A program made the position numbers and the translations under genes. A stretch of 64,000 bases of DNA, taken from assembly GCA_020348445.1 (NCBI GenBank), contig CP070751.1, positions 279,672 through 343,671 of the forward strand. The letters run 5' to 3'. Below are positions 8,785 to 18,226 of the stretch, piece after piece. Origin of the DNA: Thermoplasmata archaeon (GTDB lineage Archaea; Thermoplasmatota; Thermoplasmata; GCA-020350865). The notes below the pieces were generated by a model. The model searched no databases. It had not been told where the DNA came from and worked only from the letters and a program-made list of their open reading frames with translations. Each line of letters opens with the position of its first letter. The first letter of the stretch is position 1.

Positions 8785-9953
8785 ATTACACCGGCCAATT
8801 CATTATGCATTTTCATAATCCTTTTTACCATTGCATTGGACGAATATCTCTCTGCTACTTCTCTTCTATCAGCTTTATATTCGTCTGACATCTTTAAGGC
8901 TGAAGTTAACTTGTTTTTATAATCTTCTTTGCTTCTGTTTTTCAAAAGAAAACCGATTCTTTCGGATGTTACAACATTACCAATATCCCCTACATCGGTG
9001 GAAACCACGGGAAGGCCGCAGGCTAAGGCCTCCAGTAGTATGGTTGGCAGGCCCTCAGTATACGAGGCCATGGCCAAAACATCTGCACAATTCAGTATAT
9101 TTGGCACATCTTCATGGGGCAAGGTTCTCAAAAAGTGTACATTTTTCACCCTTAAGCTTGATATCAATTCCCGAAGGCGCCCTTCCTCCTCCCCCTGCCC
9201 GACCAAAACCAAATCCACATCAGGCACTTCTTTATTTAAATCCAAAAAAGCCCTTATAATTAGATCGATACCCTTTACCTTGGAGAAACGCCCGACATAG
9301 AGAATGATTTTGTGATCTTGATTCAAACCTAATCTGTTACGAAGATCTTTTTTACCGGCTTTTATATCAAATTCATCGACGTTTATAGGAATTGGGATGG
9401 TAATGATCTTCTCTTTTTCCTTTGGGTATTTGTTTGCGTAGAATTCTTCATCTTTCTTGCTCACAGTCACTATCTTATCCACATTAGGAAGGATAAGATG
9501 CTCTAATATCAAATAGATATATCCTTTAATTTTTGACTTGAGACCTTTTCCAGTGAGATATCCTTTTGAAGCTGCACCATGAAAATAAAGGACGATCTTA
9601 CCTTTCTTAGATGGGAATAGAAATGGTATGGCAAAATCCAATCGTTGAATGTGAAGGACATTTTGAGCCAAAAAGGTATCTTTCTTTCTTTTATAGAGGG
9701 CAAGTATGAATTTAAATGTCTGGGGAAATAGGAAGCGGTCTTTTTTCTTCTCATATACGACTAAAGGTAAAAAACGGATGTTACTTCTGATGTTTTTGTT
9801 AACATTTTCGATAGTTGTATATCCGCAGAGCATAACCCTTTCGGTTTTGTTTACAGAATTTAAAAAATTCATTACATAATTTTGAGTGCCACTGATTTTC
9901 GAATCAAAAGGATTTATAGGTCCAATGAAAATCATGTTATCAGTATTATTCAT
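8781..9953 (-). CDS. Glycosyltransferase family 4
   Basis: A GT-B enzyme of 390 residues. The donor-binding half has ILYVGRFSKVKGIDLIIRAF, LVLVGQGEEEGRL and the E-x7-E segment YTEGLPTILLEALACG. The N-terminal glycine-loop region reads PFDSKISGTQNYV. It would add a sugar to a lipid-linked intermediate. It is separated from the GT2 gene upstream by 72 bases and may have its own promoter. A second ATG six codons in (9935) is an alternative start. Confidence 0.9.
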   Translation of the reverse strand: MNNTDNMIFIGPINPFDSKISGTQNYVMNFLNSVNKTERVMLCGYTTIENVNKNIRSNIRFLPLVVYEKKKDRFLFPQTFKFILALYKRKKDTFLAQNVLHIQRLDFAIPFLFPSKKGKIVLYFHGAASKGYLTGKGLKSKIKGYIYLILEHLILPNVDKIVTVSKKDEEFYANKYPKEKEKIITIPIPINVDEFDIKAGKKDLRNRLGLNQDHKIILYVGRFSKVKGIDLIIRAFLDLNKEVPDVDLVLVGQGEEEGRLRELISSLRVKNVHFLRTLPHEDVPNILNCADVLAMASYTEGLPTILLEALACGLPVVSTDVGDIGNVVTSERIGFLLKNRSKEDYKNKLTSALKMSDEYKADRREVAERYSSNAMVKRIMKMHNELAGVI

Positions 9954-10025
9954 ATTACGAATCGAACAACTTTAAAGATATATTAATTTACCTATGTTTT
10001 TTTTATTGGATCTTATTTAAAAAGA

Positions 10026-10976
10026 CTAGATTGGATGAGAAAACATTCTCTCGAAGAATCCGAACCAGATTCCCACCATATGTGCCAATTGTTTAAATGT
10101 GTGAATAACTGAAAAAGTCAACACGCTAATTTTTAGTGTATTTTGTGGTATTTTCATTCCAATGTTTACATATGAGAAAAACAAAGTAAACAACTGAAGA
10201 AAGGCGATATAAGCCACAATTGGAATTATAAAGGACAATCCTATCAGGACGCAAAATAAAGGAATATAAAACACTTTAATATAGAACATGATGCCAATCA
10301 TCCTCCTGTGCTTCAAATATGAAAGAGGATAACTTTTTCCATAGGTGAACCATTTTTTAAAGATTCCTTTTAATGTGCTTGGATTATGATGGTATATATA
10401 TAAACTGTCATCGTAAAGGATTTTGTATCCTTTTCCAATGATTCTAAATCCCAATTCTGTATCTTGTCCTCTAACAAAATCTTCATCAAATTTTATCTCA
10501 TCAAGTATCCTTCTAATAAACATGATCCCAGAGGCGTTTAATACCTTAACGTAAGCCCGTTTTACAATGCTGGGTGTTCCATAAGAAAGAGCATCCAAAG
10601 CCCTCCCAACATTACTCTTTTTCATACTTCGTAACGGGCCCCTTGCACATACTACATTTTCATCTGTTTCCTTTAATGCCTGGATAGCCCGTAAAGCCCA
10701 GTCTTTTGGAAGATATGCATCTGCATCAACAAAGGCAATATAATTTCCCCTGGCAACTGTCAATCCTCGATTCCTAGCAGCGCCAGCCCCTTTTTTCTTT
10801 TCTAAAAGAATTTTTACTGGAAATTTTTCAATGACAGACCGTGTGTTATCTGTGGAACAGTTATCTACCACTATGACTTCCTTTTTACAGGATTGTGCCA
10901 ATATTGATTCAAGGCTTTTACCTATGGTTTTTTCATTGTTGTAGGCAGGAACAATAAAGGATACCAGATCTTCCAT
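10026..10976 (-). CDS. Glycosyltransferase family 2 with C-terminal membrane helices
   Basis: The GT-A domain begins with VSFIVPAYNNEKTIGKSLES. The nucleotide-metal DxD motif is in FVDADAYLP near residue 85, and RGQDTELGFRI serves as the catalytic-base region. Two to three hydrophobic segments after residue 225 anchor it in the membrane. It likely transfers a sugar to a polyprenyl-linked acceptor. AGGTGA sits seven bases before the ATG, and it follows the upstream GT4 gene by only 10 bases, so both are in one operon. Confidence 0.9.
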   Translation of the reverse strand: MEDLVSFIVPAYNNEKTIGKSLESILAQSCKKEVIVVDNCSTDNTRSVIEKFPVKILLEKKKGAGAARNRGLTVARGNYIAFVDADAYLPKDWALRAIQALKETDENVVCARGPLRSMKKSNVGRALDALSYGTPSIVKRAYVKVLNASGIMFIRRILDEIKFDEDFVRGQDTELGFRIIGKGYKILYDDSLYIYHHNPSTLKGIFKKWFTYGKSYPLSYLKHRRMIGIMFYIKVFYIPLFCVLIGLSFIIPIVAYIAFLQLFTLFFSYVNIGMKIPQNTLKISVLTFSVIHTFKQLAHMVGIWFGFFERMFSHPI

Positions 10977-10986
10977 TATTTTTCAC

Positions 10987-12195
10987 CTAAATATTTTCGT
11001 ATAGGGTTTGCAATCTGATTTTCATGACATCCCAGTTATGCTCTTCATATACCTTGCGGGCCTGATTTACAAACGTTTTTGCCTCATCCTTATTGTGATA
11101 AATCCATTTTATCTTTTCAGCCAATTCCTTGTGGTTCTGTGACTCGTAATATATTGCACCATCTTCGCCCAAAAGGGTGTAAATTCCCTTTAACCTGCAC
11201 GAAATTATGGGAATATCTGCCATGGAGTACTCAAAAACCTTATTTGGCATGGCAAGTTCGGTCATTGGGTTTTTTACATAAGATACAACTCCAAAATCGG
11301 CCAGTTCCATGTAACTTGCCACATCTTCGCCAGGGAGCTGCCCGCCAAAGTACACATTTTCAAAAATACCCAGGTCTTGAGCCAAGCTCTTCAGTTCATT
11401 TACGTATTTTTCACCCTGTCCATATATATGACCAAAGACTATGAAAAATATATTTGGGATATCCTTTTTCACAATTGACATAGCTTTAAGGATAACCTCT
11501 AAATTTCTCTCGTAATTTATACCACCCACATAAACGGTAATGAATTTGGAATCTAGCTGGAATTTTTCCAAAAAATCTGTTAAATCTTTCTTTACAAAAA
11601 GCTTTTCATTAGGGGTATTCATTATCACTGTGATTTTCTCTTTTGGAATCCCGCGGTTTACTAGAACATCCTTTCTCACATCATTTACAGTGATGACATA
11701 ATTTGCAAATCCGGAACTAATTTTTTCTAAGAAACACACAAATTTCACAAACCGTGAGTCCATTCTCTTGTTGAATCGTGCGGCATATATCTCTGGCATG
11801 ACCTCATGAAGATCCAATACGATTTTCTTACCTTTGAACTTTTGAATTACGGCAACAAACACGAGAAAGTCGGGTAAAGAATGTACATGAACAACATCGA
11901 ATTTCTTTTTCCTATCCAATGAATTCAATTTCATGAACACCTGAAAGAAGAAAGATAGATAATGATAGAAATATCTTAAGTAGCCCCCTCTTTTATGGGT
12001 CAAAGAGACCCGGTGAATCCCAACACCTTTGAACGAATCAGATTTCTTGTCCCCTTCCTCTTTTAAGCAGATCACATCGACTGAATGGTCTTTCTCCAAT
12101 AGAGCTTCTGCAGCACGCCTAACCCTGGGGTCAAAGGGATAGAATGAATAGACAGGCATGCAAACAGACTTTTTTGGGGACCTATTTTTTACCAT
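10987..12195 (-). CDS. Glycosyltransferase family 4 (paralogue of the 16,313 gene)
   Basis: GT-B protein with an N-terminal VCMPVYSFYPFDPRVRRAAEAL motif, the pair VVHVHSLPDFLVF and LDLHEVMPEIYA, and a donor-site segment AMPNKVFEYSMA. The same order of motifs occurs in the gene at 16,313, so the two are paralogues. The open frame reaches 12,255, but the ATG at 12,195 has GGAGG 12 bases before it and overlaps the deacetylase gene by only 14 bases. Confidence 0.88.
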   Translation of the reverse strand: MVKNRSPKKSVCMPVYSFYPFDPRVRRAAEALLEKDHSVDVICLKEEGDKKSDSFKGVGIHRVSLTHKRGGYLRYFYHYLSFFFQVFMKLNSLDRKKKFDVVHVHSLPDFLVFVAVIQKFKGKKIVLDLHEVMPEIYAARFNKRMDSRFVKFVCFLEKISSGFANYVITVNDVRKDVLVNRGIPKEKITVIMNTPNEKLFVKKDLTDFLEKFQLDSKFITVYVGGINYERNLEVILKAMSIVKKDIPNIFFIVFGHIYGQGEKYVNELKSLAQDLGIFENVYFGGQLPGEDVASYMELADFGVVSYVKNPMTELAMPNKVFEYSMADIPIISCRLKGIYTLLGEDGAIYYESQNHKELAEKIKWIYHNKDEAKTFVNQARKVYEEHNWDVMKIRLQTLYENI

Positions 12196-13015
12196 GATAT
12201 TTTTCGCCCTCCAGAATATCTTGGAATAAGATGAATCTGCTTTTACTATCAACATAATCCAGGAACTTTTCTAAACATGATAGCGCTTTTACTCCTCGAT
12301 TTCTTTTATGCCTTTTGGGCAATCCCTCCCAAAGACGAATCTCATCCATTTCCATTACTTCCCATGGATGCATATAGAATACCACTGGATCAAAGAAATG
12401 AGAAGACATGTTAAAGAGGTAATTAACCTCTTTTGCTCCAAAGGTTCTTAATGCGGACATGGTAAGGGGAACAACAAAGGCGGAAATTGGAACCTCCAGT
12501 ATTTTTGAGTCACCTTTTTTGAAAAGGTTGTTTTTGGATGGGTGGTATGGCTTTCTTGCAGCAAAAAACGCCCTTAAATTGTTACCCACACCCATTCCAA
12601 AATCGAACCGCATTGAGGTAACAGAACTGTCACTTTCGTATCCAAGTTCCTCCAAAACATTGATGGTAATATGATTGGCCTTGGCAAAGGGAGCCCGAAA
12701 GACCTTTACATCCTGACCCGTAATATTCATTAATATCTCCGAGCTTTTGATGATCCTTTTCTTTTGTTCATGGGCTTTCATATCCACGAAATTCTCTGAG
12801 GTATCAAGTCCATGGGAATACCCGTGGCAACCAATTTCATGTCCCTCTAAATGTATTTTCTTGATGATATCTTCATTTTCTTCGGCAAATTTACCTGCGA
12901 CAAAGAAAACTGCCTTAAGCCCCCTCTTATCAAATATATTTAAAAACCTCTCTATTCCGACTTCACTTCCAGGAAAGTGGTCCACATCAACAGATATAAT
13001 CGTGCTTATAGTCAT
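12182..13015 (-). CDS. Polysaccharide deacetylase (NodB-like, CE4)
   Basis: CE4 enzymes remove N- or O-acetyl groups from amino-sugar polymers using a metal ion. The NodB signature is clear: SVDVDHFPG (catalytic and metal aspartates), HEIGCHGYSH (metal histidines) and FRAPF. About 278 residues with the ATG at 13,015, which has AAGGAT nine bases upstream; a longer frame goes to 13,060. There is no signal peptide, so it probably acts on a lipid-linked or nucleotide-linked precursor in the cytoplasm. It sits between an acyltransferase and glycosyltransferases, a context that suggests deacetylation followed by re-acylation. Confidence 0.9.
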   Translation of the reverse strand: MTISTIISVDVDHFPGSEVGIERFLNIFDKRGLKAVFFVAGKFAEENEDIIKKIHLEGHEIGCHGYSHGLDTSENFVDMKAHEQKKRIIKSSEILMNITGQDVKVFRAPFAKANHITINVLEELGYESDSSVTSMRFDFGMGVGNNLRAFFAARKPYHPSKNNLFKKGDSKILEVPISAFVVPLTMSALRTFGAKEVNYLFNMSSHFFDPVVFYMHPWEVMEMDEIRLWEGLPKRHKRNRGVKALSCLEKFLDYVDSKSRFILFQDILEGEKYHGKK

Positions 13016-13071
13016 TTTAGCCGATCCTTTTCTGAGCAGTTTGGGGAAAGATCCCATCAATTACCCATGAA

Positions 13072-14151
13072 TTATACGACATCAGTATCTCCCCAGGTAA
13101 TGAACCAATTGGCAGGCTCCTTTACAAATTCCAAGTTCAACTCCTCTGACAGGGGATAGATGATAAAGGGCTCCTCTTTTGGATTTAAATTCTTAGGACA
13201 GGTTATAAAACCGCATTTTTTTAATATTTTGTAATAGTCACTAGATTTTGGAATTGAACATGCCATAAGATCAACTCCCTCTTGTTGCAAATCCTCCATC
13301 GCCTTGAGTATTAATGCATGGACCGCTTCCTTTTGATTTGGTGAGGCTAGTAAGTCTACTATGGCACCATTATTAAGACCAAATTTTTCCAAAATCCTCA
13401 CAACCACCCAAGCAAGCAGTATATTATCTTTCTCGGCCACAAAAATCTTATAATGTTTTTCAGGGCATTGAGTATATCTCCAATTCAAATAGGTACTATC
13501 ACGCCTTAGGATTATGTCATGGGCTGCTTGAGCCTCTTTCCAGAGATCATCAGTTCTTGAATCAAATTGGGTTATCGTTTTAATAACCATATCATCATAA
13601 TGCGGTCTTTTTGGTCTATAAAATACCTTGAATGCAGCTCTTCCTGCCAAATTCGCAAAAAAAACCAATATCCTGTTTGAAAACATTTTTTGGGAAACTT
13701 TTTTAAAATCCACAGGCCTGATCATTACATGCAATGAAAAAATCTCAAAGCATTTAAGTTTCCTGTGACCTGGCAGAGCATTTTCATTTGGAAATCCGTA
13801 CACAATATCGATACCCTCTTTTTTGGACTCAGACAACATCTTTTGCCCCAGGGTTACGAATATGCCCTGTCGTCCATATTTTGGGTGAGTCACCCCTTCT
13901 ACTTCTAAAGAGGCCAATATTTCCGATTCATGGATCTTAATTTTCCTTTTTAAGGATGCAAGGTGGCCAACAATGTTGGATTCGTCTACCGCTAAGAGTA
14001 TCTTAGACCCTTCGGGATTACCTTTAAATTCCCAATACCAATACGATAAGCTCCTGTTGATTTTATATACAAAATTTAACAACGTATTGATCTTATCTTC
14101 GTCCCCGTCCTCATAATTCCTTATTAACCAGTTCTTATTCATTAATTGCAA
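13072..14151 (-). CDS. GNAT-family acyltransferase (double-domain type)
   Basis: This 359-residue protein has an N-terminal GNAT half with VEGVTHPKYGRQGIFVTLGQKML, the R/Q-x-x-G-x-G/A-like acetyl-CoA loop, and a second GNAT-like half near residues 210-320. Proteins of this layout recur beside polysaccharide deacetylases in exopolysaccharide clusters. It is predicted to acylate an amino sugar freed by the neighbouring deacetylase. It is the first gene of the minus-strand operon 14,151 to 10,026. The donor acyl group is not predictable. Confidence 0.8.
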   Translation of the reverse strand: MQLMNKNWLIRNYEDGDEDKINTLLNFVYKINRSLSYWYWEFKGNPEGSKILLAVDESNIVGHLASLKRKIKIHESEILASLEVEGVTHPKYGRQGIFVTLGQKMLSESKKEGIDIVYGFPNENALPGHRKLKCFEIFSLHVMIRPVDFKKVSQKMFSNRILVFFANLAGRAAFKVFYRPKRPHYDDMVIKTITQFDSRTDDLWKEAQAAHDIILRRDSTYLNWRYTQCPEKHYKIFVAEKDNILLAWVVVRILEKFGLNNGAIVDLLASPNQKEAVHALILKAMEDLQQEGVDLMACSIPKSSDYYKILKKCGFITCPKNLNPKEEPFIIYPLSEELNLEFVKEPANWFITWGDTDVV

Positions 14152-14475
14152 CTCCGAATTCGAAATTCATTCTAAATTTCTATGGATTCCACAATCGAAT
14201 TAATTTTCAAATTCACAAGCAATCTCATCGAATAGAATTGATATGATATTTTGATGGTATTTTAGTTTTTCCTTCTTTATTTTATTTTAGGAACCTATAT
14301 TCTATATCATTTTCTTGGCTTTTAGCCTAATGATCCTTATTATCCTATTTGATATTCAATTCATTATAAAAGGAAAAGTTTATAAGCGCATGATTGTAAT
14401 TTGAGTTATTTAATTATTGTAAATTTGAGGATTGCACTGGTTAATAATCACAATCGATGGTATAGCGGGATATTG
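14152..14475. promoter_or_regulatory. AT-rich divergent intergenic region with TATA box
   Basis: No gene of its own is evident. A TATA-like GTTTATAAG at 14,378-14,386, preceded by purine-rich AGGAAAA as a BRE-like element, would start plus-strand transcription near 14,405, just before the methyltransferase gene. The open frame of that gene begins at TTG 14,401, which would lie at or before the inferred transcript start. Confidence 0.4.
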
Positions 14476-15225
14476 ATGATGAAAAAATCAACCAAATCGA
14501 TCTCTGCCAATAGATTTGATGAAGCGCAAGAGGCAGAACAAAATTATTGGCGGCGTAGGGAAGAAGAGATCATATCAGATAAATTTCGACGACAAAAACG
14601 ACATGAAGCCCTTACAATTCTAAATGAGTTACGAGAAGTAACTGGTAATGGGCATTTAAAGAACGTACTCGAGATAGGTGGAGCAGGGGACCCCATCCTC
14701 GAATATTATTATGCAGGTCATGGTGTTGTGTTAGATCCTCTCGCCAAATTCTTTAAGACCGAGCTTTTCCCGATGCAATTGAAATCAGTAGAATATTATT
14801 GCGGTATAGGTGAACATTTGCCCTTTAAATCCAACTCATTTGATGGTGTGTTATTATACAATTGCATTGATCATGGCCTCGCCCCTTTTGATATACTTAG
14901 TGAAAGTAAAAGGGTGCTTCGGCGTGGAGGGGCTTTGCACTTACTGGTTGACACCTACTCTTTGATCTCTAATACATATCGAATGATGGTGGAGCAGGTT
15001 CTCCCCATGCGAAGAGTCGACGAGCATCCTCATGGCCTGAGATTCAATGTAATAGAAAAATACCTCAAAGATATAGGATTTGTTGAGGTTATCAGTGGTC
15101 ATGATGAGCATCCGTATTCCCAAAATCTGAATAAACCTCCGGTATCTACAAAAAGATTCATAAAAGACATGGTTCGTTGTCATCGCAAATTAAGGGCATT
15201 CTACAGACTGGAAGATATGAATTAA
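14476..15225 (+). CDS. Class I SAM-dependent methyltransferase
   Basis: Motif I is VLEIGGAGDP and the motif II-III region reads FDGVLLYNCIDHGLAPFDILSESKRVLRRGGALHLLVD, as in Methyltransf_11 proteins. The N-terminal 40 residues are charged and helical. The substrate is presumably a sugar of the local glycan. I chose the ATG pair at 14,476/14,479. The frame is open back to TTG 14,401, where it reads RIALVNNHNRWYSG. That resembles the first strand of a GT4 enzyme and may be a leftover of one, or chance. Confidence 0.8.
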   Translation: MMKKSTKSISANRFDEAQEAEQNYWRRREEEIISDKFRRQKRHEALTILNELREVTGNGHLKNVLEIGGAGDPILEYYYAGHGVVLDPLAKFFKTELFPMQLKSVEYYCGIGEHLPFKSNSFDGVLLYNCIDHGLAPFDILSESKRVLRRGGALHLLVDTYSLISNTYRMMVEQVLPMRRVDEHPHGLRFNVIEKYLKDIGFVEVISGHDEHPYSQNLNKPPVSTKRFIKDMVRCHRKLRAFYRLEDMN

Positions 15226-15311
15226 ATGGAGTATGTTCCGAAAATGAGTCATTCAACCTATACCAAAAGCCAATGACCTGATATTTTAAACAAATCATTT
15301 CACAGGATAAT

Positions 15312-15320
15312 CTATAAATA
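15312..15320 (+). promoter_or_regulatory. TATA box for the first aglH-like gene
   Basis: CTATAAATA centred 26 bases before the ATG at 15,342 predicts transcription starting at or next to the start codon, so this mRNA is probably leaderless. No Shine-Dalgarno sequence precedes the ATG, which agrees. Confidence 0.55.
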
Positions 15321-15341
15321 TCAAAATAATAATGCGAAAGC

Positions 15342-16319
15342 ATGGATAGTTTTACCATACAGGTATCCTTTTTATCTGGTTTAATCGCTCTTGTCACCAG
15401 TATTATCATCACGAAAAAATTGATTCCGATTTTGAGAAAACAAAAAATCTTAAGTCCTGATATGAACAAGAAAGACAGGCCTTTAATACCAGAGATGGGG
15501 GGTATCGGTGTAATCTTTGCATTTTTTCTTGCAATGAATTTTTCTCTTTTTTGGATCTCAACATTGGATTCTCGGCTTTTGGCAATGGTATTATTCACCA
15601 TTATGGGAGTTGCTTTTGTGGGTATAATGGACGATTTACTGGACCTCCATCAACTTACAAAGACGGTTTTACCTTTTGTTATTGCCATACCTTTGGGTAT
15701 CTATTTACATGATGAAGCCCTCACACTACCTTTATTTGGCAGTGTTTCTATGGGATTTTGGATGGTTATTTTGATACCCTTGGGTATAACCACGGCAACA
15801 AATCTTACAAACATCTTGGAGGGATTCAACGGTCTGGGAGCGGGATTGGGTATTATCATGACCACAACGCTCATAATCATCTCGTTCGTTACTGAAAAAT
15901 TAGACGGATTATTCCTGTTAATACCACTTCTTGGGGCGTTAATTGGTTTTTATTATTACAATAGATTTCCAAGCAAGATCTTCCCAGGAGATACGCTTTT
16001 ATTCTTTCAAGGAGCAACAATAGGTTGTGCTGCCATTATTGGAAATCTAAAAACAATAGCGGCAATACTTTTTTTACCGTTGTTGGTGGAATTTATACTG
16101 AAGGCCAGGGGGAAATTTCCCGCAGAAAATCATGGGATTATTAAAGATGACGGTACCTTAACTTATGATGGAAAGGTACATTCCCTAAGTCATTTATTAA
16201 TGAAATATTTCAAGGTAACGGAAAAACAACTGGTAACTATACTTTGGATGGTGGAGGCTATATTGTGTGTGGTAATGATATCAATAACATACTGGCTGGG
16301 ACCAGAGTATGCATGGTAG
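15342..16319 (+). CDS. aglH: UDP-GlcNAc:polyprenyl-phosphate GlcNAc-1-phosphate transferase-like (AglH/WecA/MraY family), copy 1
   Basis: This is a polytopic membrane enzyme of about ten helices that starts lipid-linked glycan synthesis by moving a sugar-1-phosphate from UDP to a polyprenyl (dolichyl) phosphate. Family markers are KDRPLIPEMGG after the first helix, the metal-binding GIMDDLLDL, TNLTNILEGFNGLGAG, and FPSKIFPGDTL. A second copy lies at 21,194-22,156 with the same motifs in the same order. Which sugar each uses cannot be told. The last seven bases overlap the downstream GT4 gene, so the two are coupled. Confidence 0.92.
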   Translation: MDSFTIQVSFLSGLIALVTSIIITKKLIPILRKQKILSPDMNKKDRPLIPEMGGIGVIFAFFLAMNFSLFWISTLDSRLLAMVLFTIMGVAFVGIMDDLLDLHQLTKTVLPFVIAIPLGIYLHDEALTLPLFGSVSMGFWMVILIPLGITTATNLTNILEGFNGLGAGLGIIMTTTLIIISFVTEKLDGLFLLIPLLGALIGFYYYNRFPSKIFPGDTLLFFQGATIGCAAIIGNLKTIAAILFLPLLVEFILKARGKFPAENHGIIKDDGTLTYDGKVHSLSHLLMKYFKVTEKQLVTILWMVEAILCVVMISITYWLGPEYAW

Positions 16320-17497
16320 TATATTCCTATTATCCTATGGATCAGAGGGTTAGAAGGGAAGCAGAGAGTCTCAGCAAAAGCGGAGCCATCATTCATGTGA
16401 TTTGTTTGAGAAATGAGAATGAAACTAAATTTGGAATTTACAATAATATTCATGTTTATAGGGTTCCTCTTGGGTTAAGAAGAAACGTTGGGTTTTTACA
16501 ATATTTCTTCAGATATTTAATATTTCTAATCTTATCAACATCCGCTCTTGTTAGATTGTTTGCCAAACATAAATATAAAGTTGTACATGTCCACTCTATT
16601 CCAGATTATCTCGTGTTTTGTGCAGTCGTTCCAAAATTATTTAAAGTAAAGATCATCTTAGACCTTCACGAGCTCATGCCTGAAATTTTTGCTACGAAGT
16701 TCGATATTTCCATGGACTCAAAAAGGGTAGGCCTTGTAAAATTTTTGGAAAGGACAAGCGTCCGTTTTTCAGATTTTATAATCACAACAAGTCAAATAAG
16801 AAAAAAGACACTCTCACTAAGAACACAAAAGAAGGATATTGCCATTATCATGAACCTTCCTCAAAAAGATTTCTTTAAAACTCGTGACATGAGGGATTTT
16901 ATCGAGAAAAATGGCCTAAGAGAATCATTTATTATTATTTACGTGGGCGGTTTATATCCAGAAAGGGAATTGGATGTTGTTATTAAAGCCATGAAATATA
17001 TTGAAGTAAAAATCCCGAACATTAAGTTCGTCATCTGCGGTACGGGAGGAGATGAATATGTTGCTTCATTGCATGATCTTATAAAAGATTTAAATCTTGA
17101 AAAGAAGGTATTGTTCGTGGGATATGTCCCTCAGGATGATGTTTTAAATTATATCGATTTATCAGATGTTGCAATTTGCCCATATAGATTTTATCCAAAG
17201 CTAGGAGATGTTTTGGACGGGGTCAGTTCTACAAAAGTATTTGAATATCTCCTAGTTCCGAAACCTGTTATTGTATCCAATACGTCTGCAACAAATGAAG
17301 AATTCAAAGATTTGGTATCTTTTTATGAAAGTGGTGATCACAAGAATTTAGGAGATAGATTATATGAAGTGTATAAAAACGGAGATGAATTCAATAAAAT
17401 GGCAAAGAAGGCACAGGAGGTATTATTTAAAAGATATGATCCTGAGAAGAATGAACAAAAATTCTTAGAAATTTACAAGAACCTAATTACAAGATGA
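16313..17497 (+). CDS. Glycosyltransferase family 4 (paralogue of the 10,987 gene)
   Basis: GT-B protein with VVYSYYPMDQRVRREAESL, VVHVHSIPDYLVF, LDLHELMPEIFA and a donor segment VSSTKVFEYLL. These match the gene at 10,987-12,195 almost motif by motif. The start is uncertain: the frame is open to 16,244 inside the aglH gene. The ATG at 16,313 gives a short overlap but trims the first beta strand, and a GTG at 16,265 is another option. It is likely the first extending transferase after the AglH step. Confidence 0.85.
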   Translation: MVVYSYYPMDQRVRREAESLSKSGAIIHVICLRNENETKFGIYNNIHVYRVPLGLRRNVGFLQYFFRYLIFLILSTSALVRLFAKHKYKVVHVHSIPDYLVFCAVVPKLFKVKIILDLHELMPEIFATKFDISMDSKRVGLVKFLERTSVRFSDFIITTSQIRKKTLSLRTQKKDIAIIMNLPQKDFFKTRDMRDFIEKNGLRESFIIIYVGGLYPERELDVVIKAMKYIEVKIPNIKFVICGTGGDEYVASLHDLIKDLNLEKKVLFVGYVPQDDVLNYIDLSDVAICPYRFYPKLGDVLDGVSSTKVFEYLLVPKPVIVSNTSATNEEFKDLVSFYESGDHKNLGDRLYEVYKNGDEFNKMAKKAQEVLFKRYDPEKNEQKFLEIYKNLITR

Positions 17498-17513
17498 GAA
17501 AGGTGCAAGCGTC

Positions 17514-18167
17514 ATGAACAAAGAAAAACAGCAATCAGATTTTTGGGATGATTACAGCGAAGATTTCGATGCTATCTATTCACATGAAAAATCTAAATTT
17601 AACAATCTATTGGATAAGGTATTTCGGCAGGATATGTACGAGCGTTTTCAATTTACTATTGAAGAATCCCAGCCCATAAGTGATAGAACCATTCTTGATG
17701 TGGGGTGTGGCCCTGGTTACTATTCCCTGGCCTATGCAAGGCAAGGAGCAAAGAAGGTCATTGGTATCGATTATTCTGAGAAAATGATTAGATTAGCCAA
17801 TGAACGTATGAAGAAGGAAAATCTGGGTGGCAATTGTCAGTTTCTAGTCGAAGATATAAAGGATTACAATCCAGATTTAAAGTTCGACATTTCAGTGGCC
17901 ATCGGGTTGTTTGACTATATTAAGGATCCTTTACCATATTTAATTAAAATGCGGGAGTTAACAAATGAAAAAATAATTCTTACATTTCCAAGGTTGTATA
18001 CCTGGCGTGTCCCTATAAGAAAAATCAGGCTAATGATAAAGAAATTGGATGTATATTTCTATTCAAAAGGTAGGTTGAAGATATTATTAGAATCTGCAGG
18101 CCTTAAAAAATACAAAATTGTTGACATAGGCAAATTGCACTGTGTAGTTGTTTTCATAGATAAATGA
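17514..18167 (+). CDS. Class I SAM-dependent methyltransferase
   Basis: A 217-residue protein with motif I ILDVGCGPGYYSLAYARQGA, followed by VIGIDYSEKMI and later DISVAIGLFDYIKDPLPYL in place of the usual motif II. AAGGTG eight bases before the ATG supports the start. It follows the GT4 gene by 16 bases, in the same operon as copy 1 of aglH. It may methylate the growing sugar chain. Confidence 0.85.
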   Translation: MNKEKQQSDFWDDYSEDFDAIYSHEKSKFNNLLDKVFRQDMYERFQFTIEESQPISDRTILDVGCGPGYYSLAYARQGAKKVIGIDYSEKMIRLANERMKKENLGGNCQFLVEDIKDYNPDLKFDISVAIGLFDYIKDPLPYLIKMRELTNEKIILTFPRLYTWRVPIRKIRLMIKKLDVYFYSKGRLKILLESAGLKKYKIVDIGKLHCVVVFIDK

Positions 18168-18226
18168 TATTTTTATCAAAAGAAATTATTAACTAAACAA
18201 TTAAATATCACTAAAACCTACCAACG

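Noticed and set aside
12182..13060. Secreted deacetylase with N-terminal extension
   Set aside because: The extra 15 residues of the longer frame are not a signal peptide, and the ATG at 13,015 has a better ribosome binding site.
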